In this document: positions 48,020 to 50,115 of the stretch, one piece after another
Position numbering within the stretch: position 1 is the stretch's first letter
How the letters are laid out: each line of letters opens with the position of its first letter
From: Bifidobacterium sp. UBA6881
GTDB lineage: Bacteria > Actinomycetota > Actinomycetes > Actinomycetales > Bifidobacteriaceae
Length of the DNA stretch: 50,115 nucleotides
Direction: 5' to 3'
Assembly (NCBI GenBank): GCA_002451435.1
Contig: DKCF01000020.1
Location: 1 to 50,115, forward strand
The notes under the pieces: model-generated
The model's input: the letters and a program-made list of their open reading frames with translations, nothing else
Told to the model about the DNA's origin: nothing
Databases searched by the model: none
Program-made: the position numbers and the translations under genes

Positions 48020-49042
48020 TCACTTCAACGGCGGCATCGGGCTCCAGTCCGGGGCGTGCAGCAGCTTGCGGGAGTCCCACCATCCCTTGACGATCTGCAC
48101 CAGACCGGTCCCGACATGCCCGCGGTCGACCATCACCAGGCGGATGACCTCCTTGGCGGCGGTCAGCAGGGTGCCCAGGCCGAACAGCAATGGACGGTAA
48201 TCGCCGTAGGTCATGAAGTAGCGCGCCATGTATCCGCGGTTGCGCATGATGTGGTAACGGTTCATGTCGGAGGTGGAGTTGAGCTGGCGCAGACCGGCGA
48301 TGTCCCAGTTGCCGATCTCGCGGGTGCGGCGGAGGATCACGTCGGGCACCACGATCGGATTGGTGACCTTGCTGGCGCGGTAGCCGTACATCGTGTCATC
48401 CCAGTAGATGAAGAAGCGCGGATCGGGCAGACCGATCTGCTCGACGATGTTGCGGCGGAACAGTCCGCCTTCGAAGCACAGCGTGTCCATGACGCGGTAG
48501 CCCGCGGGACCGAACGCCGAAGGCGCGATCGGATTCGGGATGCCGAGCGGCACGATGAAATCGTACTGCCAGTAGAACGGGCCGCCGTCGTAGTCGTAGC
48601 GGCTGCCCTGGATCACGTCATGGCGGTCGGTCCACTTCGCCAGACGCTCGATGGCCTCCGGCATCACGGCCACGTCGTCGTCCATGACCCAGAACCATTC
48701 GGCGCCCAGCTCATAGGCCTTTTCCACACCTGCGGAGAAGCCGCCGGCGCCGCCGAGGTTCGCGGTCTGCGGCGCGTACACCACCCGGCTTTCGTTGCCC
48801 GACCTGTCGGCCACGGTCTCGCCCCACTGGGCGGTGACCTTGGCGCGGAAGTCCTCGACCATGCCGCGGGTCCTGTCGGACCGCTCGTTGTCCACGACGA
48901 CGACGCGCCACGGCGCGACCGTCAGTTTCTCGATGGATTCGAACAGCGTGGCGAGCAGCTGCTGGCGCTTGTACGTCACCACGACGATGGCCAGCTTCTC
49001 GATGGTTTTCTTCGCAACTTGCTTTTCAGTCATGGGCTCCAT
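48020..49042 (-). CDS. Family 2 glycosyltransferase (galactofuranosyltransferase-like)
   Basis: A 340-residue GT-A enzyme. The N-terminus shows the GT2 start (LAIVVVTYKRQQLL) and the nucleotide site VVVDNERSD (48-56). The TANLGGAGGFSAGV segment (93-106) and the metal-binding DDD in WVMDDDVAVMP (121-123) follow. NLGGAGGF plus MDDDV is the pattern of GlfT-type galactofuranosyltransferases, so a UDP-galactofuranose or similar donor is possible (inference). A C-terminal region with WDDTMYGYRA and a helical tail follows; it is probably peripheral on the membrane. ATG 49042 has GAGGG about 10 nt upstream; ATG 49033 three codons later is an alternative. A cell-wall polysaccharide or teichoic-type glycan role is likely. 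Confidence 0.88.
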   Translation of the reverse strand: MEPMTEKQVAKKTIEKLAIVVVTYKRQQLLATLFESIEKLTVAPWRVVVVDNERSDRTRGMVEDFRAKVTAQWGETVADRSGNESRVVYAPQTANLGGAGGFSAGVEKAYELGAEWFWVMDDDVAVMPEAIERLAKWTDRHDVIQGSRYDYDGGPFYWQYDFIVPLGIPNPIAPSAFGPAGYRVMDTLCFEGGLFRRNIVEQIGLPDPRFFIYWDDTMYGYRASKVTNPIVVPDVILRRTREIGNWDIAGLRQLNSTSDMNRYHIMRNRGYMARYFMTYGDYRPLLFGLGTLLTAAKEVIRLVMVDRGHVGTGLVQIVKGWWDSRKLLHAPDWSPMPPLK

Positions 49043-49188
49043 TGTTGCACTCGCCCTCAACCGTATGAAAACCGTATGGCCCCAACGTTCCAAACGCCTT
49101 CGGAGAATCGCCTTCCATGTTCGGATATGTCAATTTCGCGACATGTTTCTTGCGTGGCGCGTGCGGTTTTGGCATAATGGTCGATGTA

Positions 49189-49276
49189 ATGCAGGGGAAC
49201 CCGCGCGACGGGTTGAGATGGGCGTGGCCGTCCGAACCCTTTGAACCTGATGGCTAACACCAGCGTAGGGAGGCAT
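49189..49276 (+). promoter_or_regulatory. TPP riboswitch upstream of tenA
   Basis: A complete THI-box: AGGGGAACCC (49193-49202), the P3 arm, TTGAGATGGG, CGAACCCTTTGAACCTGATGG with the conserved CTGATGGCTAACACCAGCG, and GTAGGGA (49265-49271). P1 is ATGC/GCAT (49189-49192 with 49273-49276). The 3' arm of P1 contains the Shine-Dalgarno-proximal GG and the AT of the start codon, so TPP binding should directly block ribosome access. The gene start at 49275 lies within the aptamer. Confidence 0.93.
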
Positions 49277-50048
49277 GTCTTTGACTGGTACGACATCAAC
49301 GACTCCATTCGACCGTGAATACGACGCGACGCTTGGCGTGCGGCGCGACAATCTTCCGCCATTCGCGCAACGTCTGCGCAAGACCGCGGACCTGGTGTGG
49401 GAGGAGGGTTACCGGCAGCCGTTCATCCGCGAACTCGGCGCCGGAACGCTCGACCGCGACCGCTTCGCCTTTTATCTTCTGCAGGATTTCCGCTATCTGA
49501 ACGATTACGCGAAGGTCCACGCCCTGGGATTGGCGAAAACCGACGATCCGGAAATCATGCGGTTCATGCTCGACGTGCAGAACGGCGCGCTGAAGGTCGA
49601 AACCACCGTGCACCGCACGTATCTGTCGAGTTACGGCATCACCGAAGAGCAGATGGACAACGTGCGCCAGTCGGCGTTCGCGCGCGCATATACGTCGAAC
49701 ATCCTGTCCATCGCGTACGGCGGGGACATCGCCGACATCCTCGTGGCCGTGCTCCCCTGCGCTTGGGTGTACGCCGATTACGGATACCGGCTCGCGCGCG
49801 AGTTCGAGGGCACTTTGGACGCCAACCCGTACAAGAGCTGGGTCGACATGTACAAAACGGACGAGTTCTGGCAGGGTTCCGTCTGGCTGATCGAGCATAT
49901 CGAGAAAATCGCCGCGGACCTGGACGAAAAACGCAGAAAGGAGCTGGTCGACATCTTCGTGACCGGCGTGGAGAACGAGTACATGTTCTGGGCGAGCGCG
50001 TACGACATGCAGTACGCGTGGAGGCCGGAATGGGACGGGGAGCGCTGA
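49275..50048 (+). CDS. tenA: TenA-family thiaminase II / aminopyrimidine aminohydrolase
   Basis: Salvages degraded thiamine by hydrolysing aminopyrimidine products to hydroxymethylpyrimidine (or cleaving thiamine). The 257-residue all-helical protein has the pyrimidine-site Asp in LLQDFRYLNDYAK (D71) and the catalytic Cys in AVLPCAWVYADYG (C162). The usual late Glu lies in GVENEYMFWASAYD. Length is slightly above the usual ~225-240 because of an N-terminal tail. ATG 49275 overlaps the riboswitch 3' end with GGGAGG as ribosome site. With ykoEDC elsewhere in the window, it points to thiamine-pyrimidine salvage. Downstream (50049-50115) I see no gene start. Confidence 0.94.
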   Translation: MSLTGTTSTTPFDREYDATLGVRRDNLPPFAQRLRKTADLVWEEGYRQPFIRELGAGTLDRDRFAFYLLQDFRYLNDYAKVHALGLAKTDDPEIMRFMLDVQNGALKVETTVHRTYLSSYGITEEQMDNVRQSAFARAYTSNILSIAYGGDIADILVAVLPCAWVYADYGYRLAREFEGTLDANPYKSWVDMYKTDEFWQGSVWLIEHIEKIAADLDEKRRKELVDIFVTGVENEYMFWASAYDMQYAWRPEWDGER

Positions 50049-50115
50049 GGCCCGATTCCGACGACTCCTTGACTTCCGATTGTTTTTCCATTGCGCAAAG
50101 GGCGGCCCGCCATCC

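Overview
The window is chromosomal DNA of a high-G+C actinobacterium, almost certainly a Bifidobacterium. The basis is the intact single-strand arginine block argC-J-B-D-F-R-G-H, an NAD-dependent DNA ligase with a long insert, actinobacterial DUF3043 and DUF4191 membrane proteins, a polyphosphate glucokinase, a YkoEDC thiamine-precursor transporter, and many starts that look leaderless. I see no rRNA, tRNA, CRISPR array, prophage, transposase or attachment site.

Layout. Positions 1-3,307 (all minus): the start of an Arg/Gly-rich protein running off the left edge, tyrS, a CmpB-type membrane protein and an HD-domain protein. Positions 3,355-12,326 (minus): the whole arginine pathway with its repressor ArgR. 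ArgR-type inverted repeats overlap the argC and argG promoters. Positions 12,468-17,905 (minus): a Gln/Tyr/Pro-rich membrane protein, pheT, pheS and a SpoU-type RNA methyltransferase. Positions 18,111-21,233 (plus): a MacB/FtsX-type ABC permease with its ATPase and a strong terminator, then a LOG-family hydrolase. Positions 21,347-28,020 (minus): an AEC carrier, a small MGMT-like protein, glnA, DUF4191, a dihydrolipoamide dehydrogenase-like flavoprotein and DUF3043. An M20 dipeptidase follows at 28,161-29,525 (plus).

Positions 29,740-32,945 (minus) hold a thiamine-precursor ECF transporter (ykoE-ykoD-ykoC) under a TPP riboswitch. Next come mrp, ligA and a 1,135-residue orphan (33,094-40,608, minus). 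Divergent from the orphan is a plus-strand group: a polytopic GT-C-like membrane protein, an arylsulfotransferase-like protein and an ABC ATPase with a degenerate signature (40,679-45,536). The window ends with a PLP aminotransferase, polyphosphate glucokinase and a family-2 glycosyltransferase (minus), then tenA (plus) behind a second TPP riboswitch.

Themes. Arginine synthesis is controlled as one ArgR unit. Thiamine salvage is split between two loci with two differently built TPP riboswitches. The most unusual stretch is about 37.2-45.5 kb, where an orphan large protein, a GT-C-like enzyme and an AssT-like sulfotransferase sit together and suggest an uncharacterised envelope-modification locus. 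Long perfect hairpins, often without a T tract, separate convergent genes. Several genes lack a Shine-Dalgarno sequence but have a TANNNT-like hexamer 6-7 nt before the start codon.
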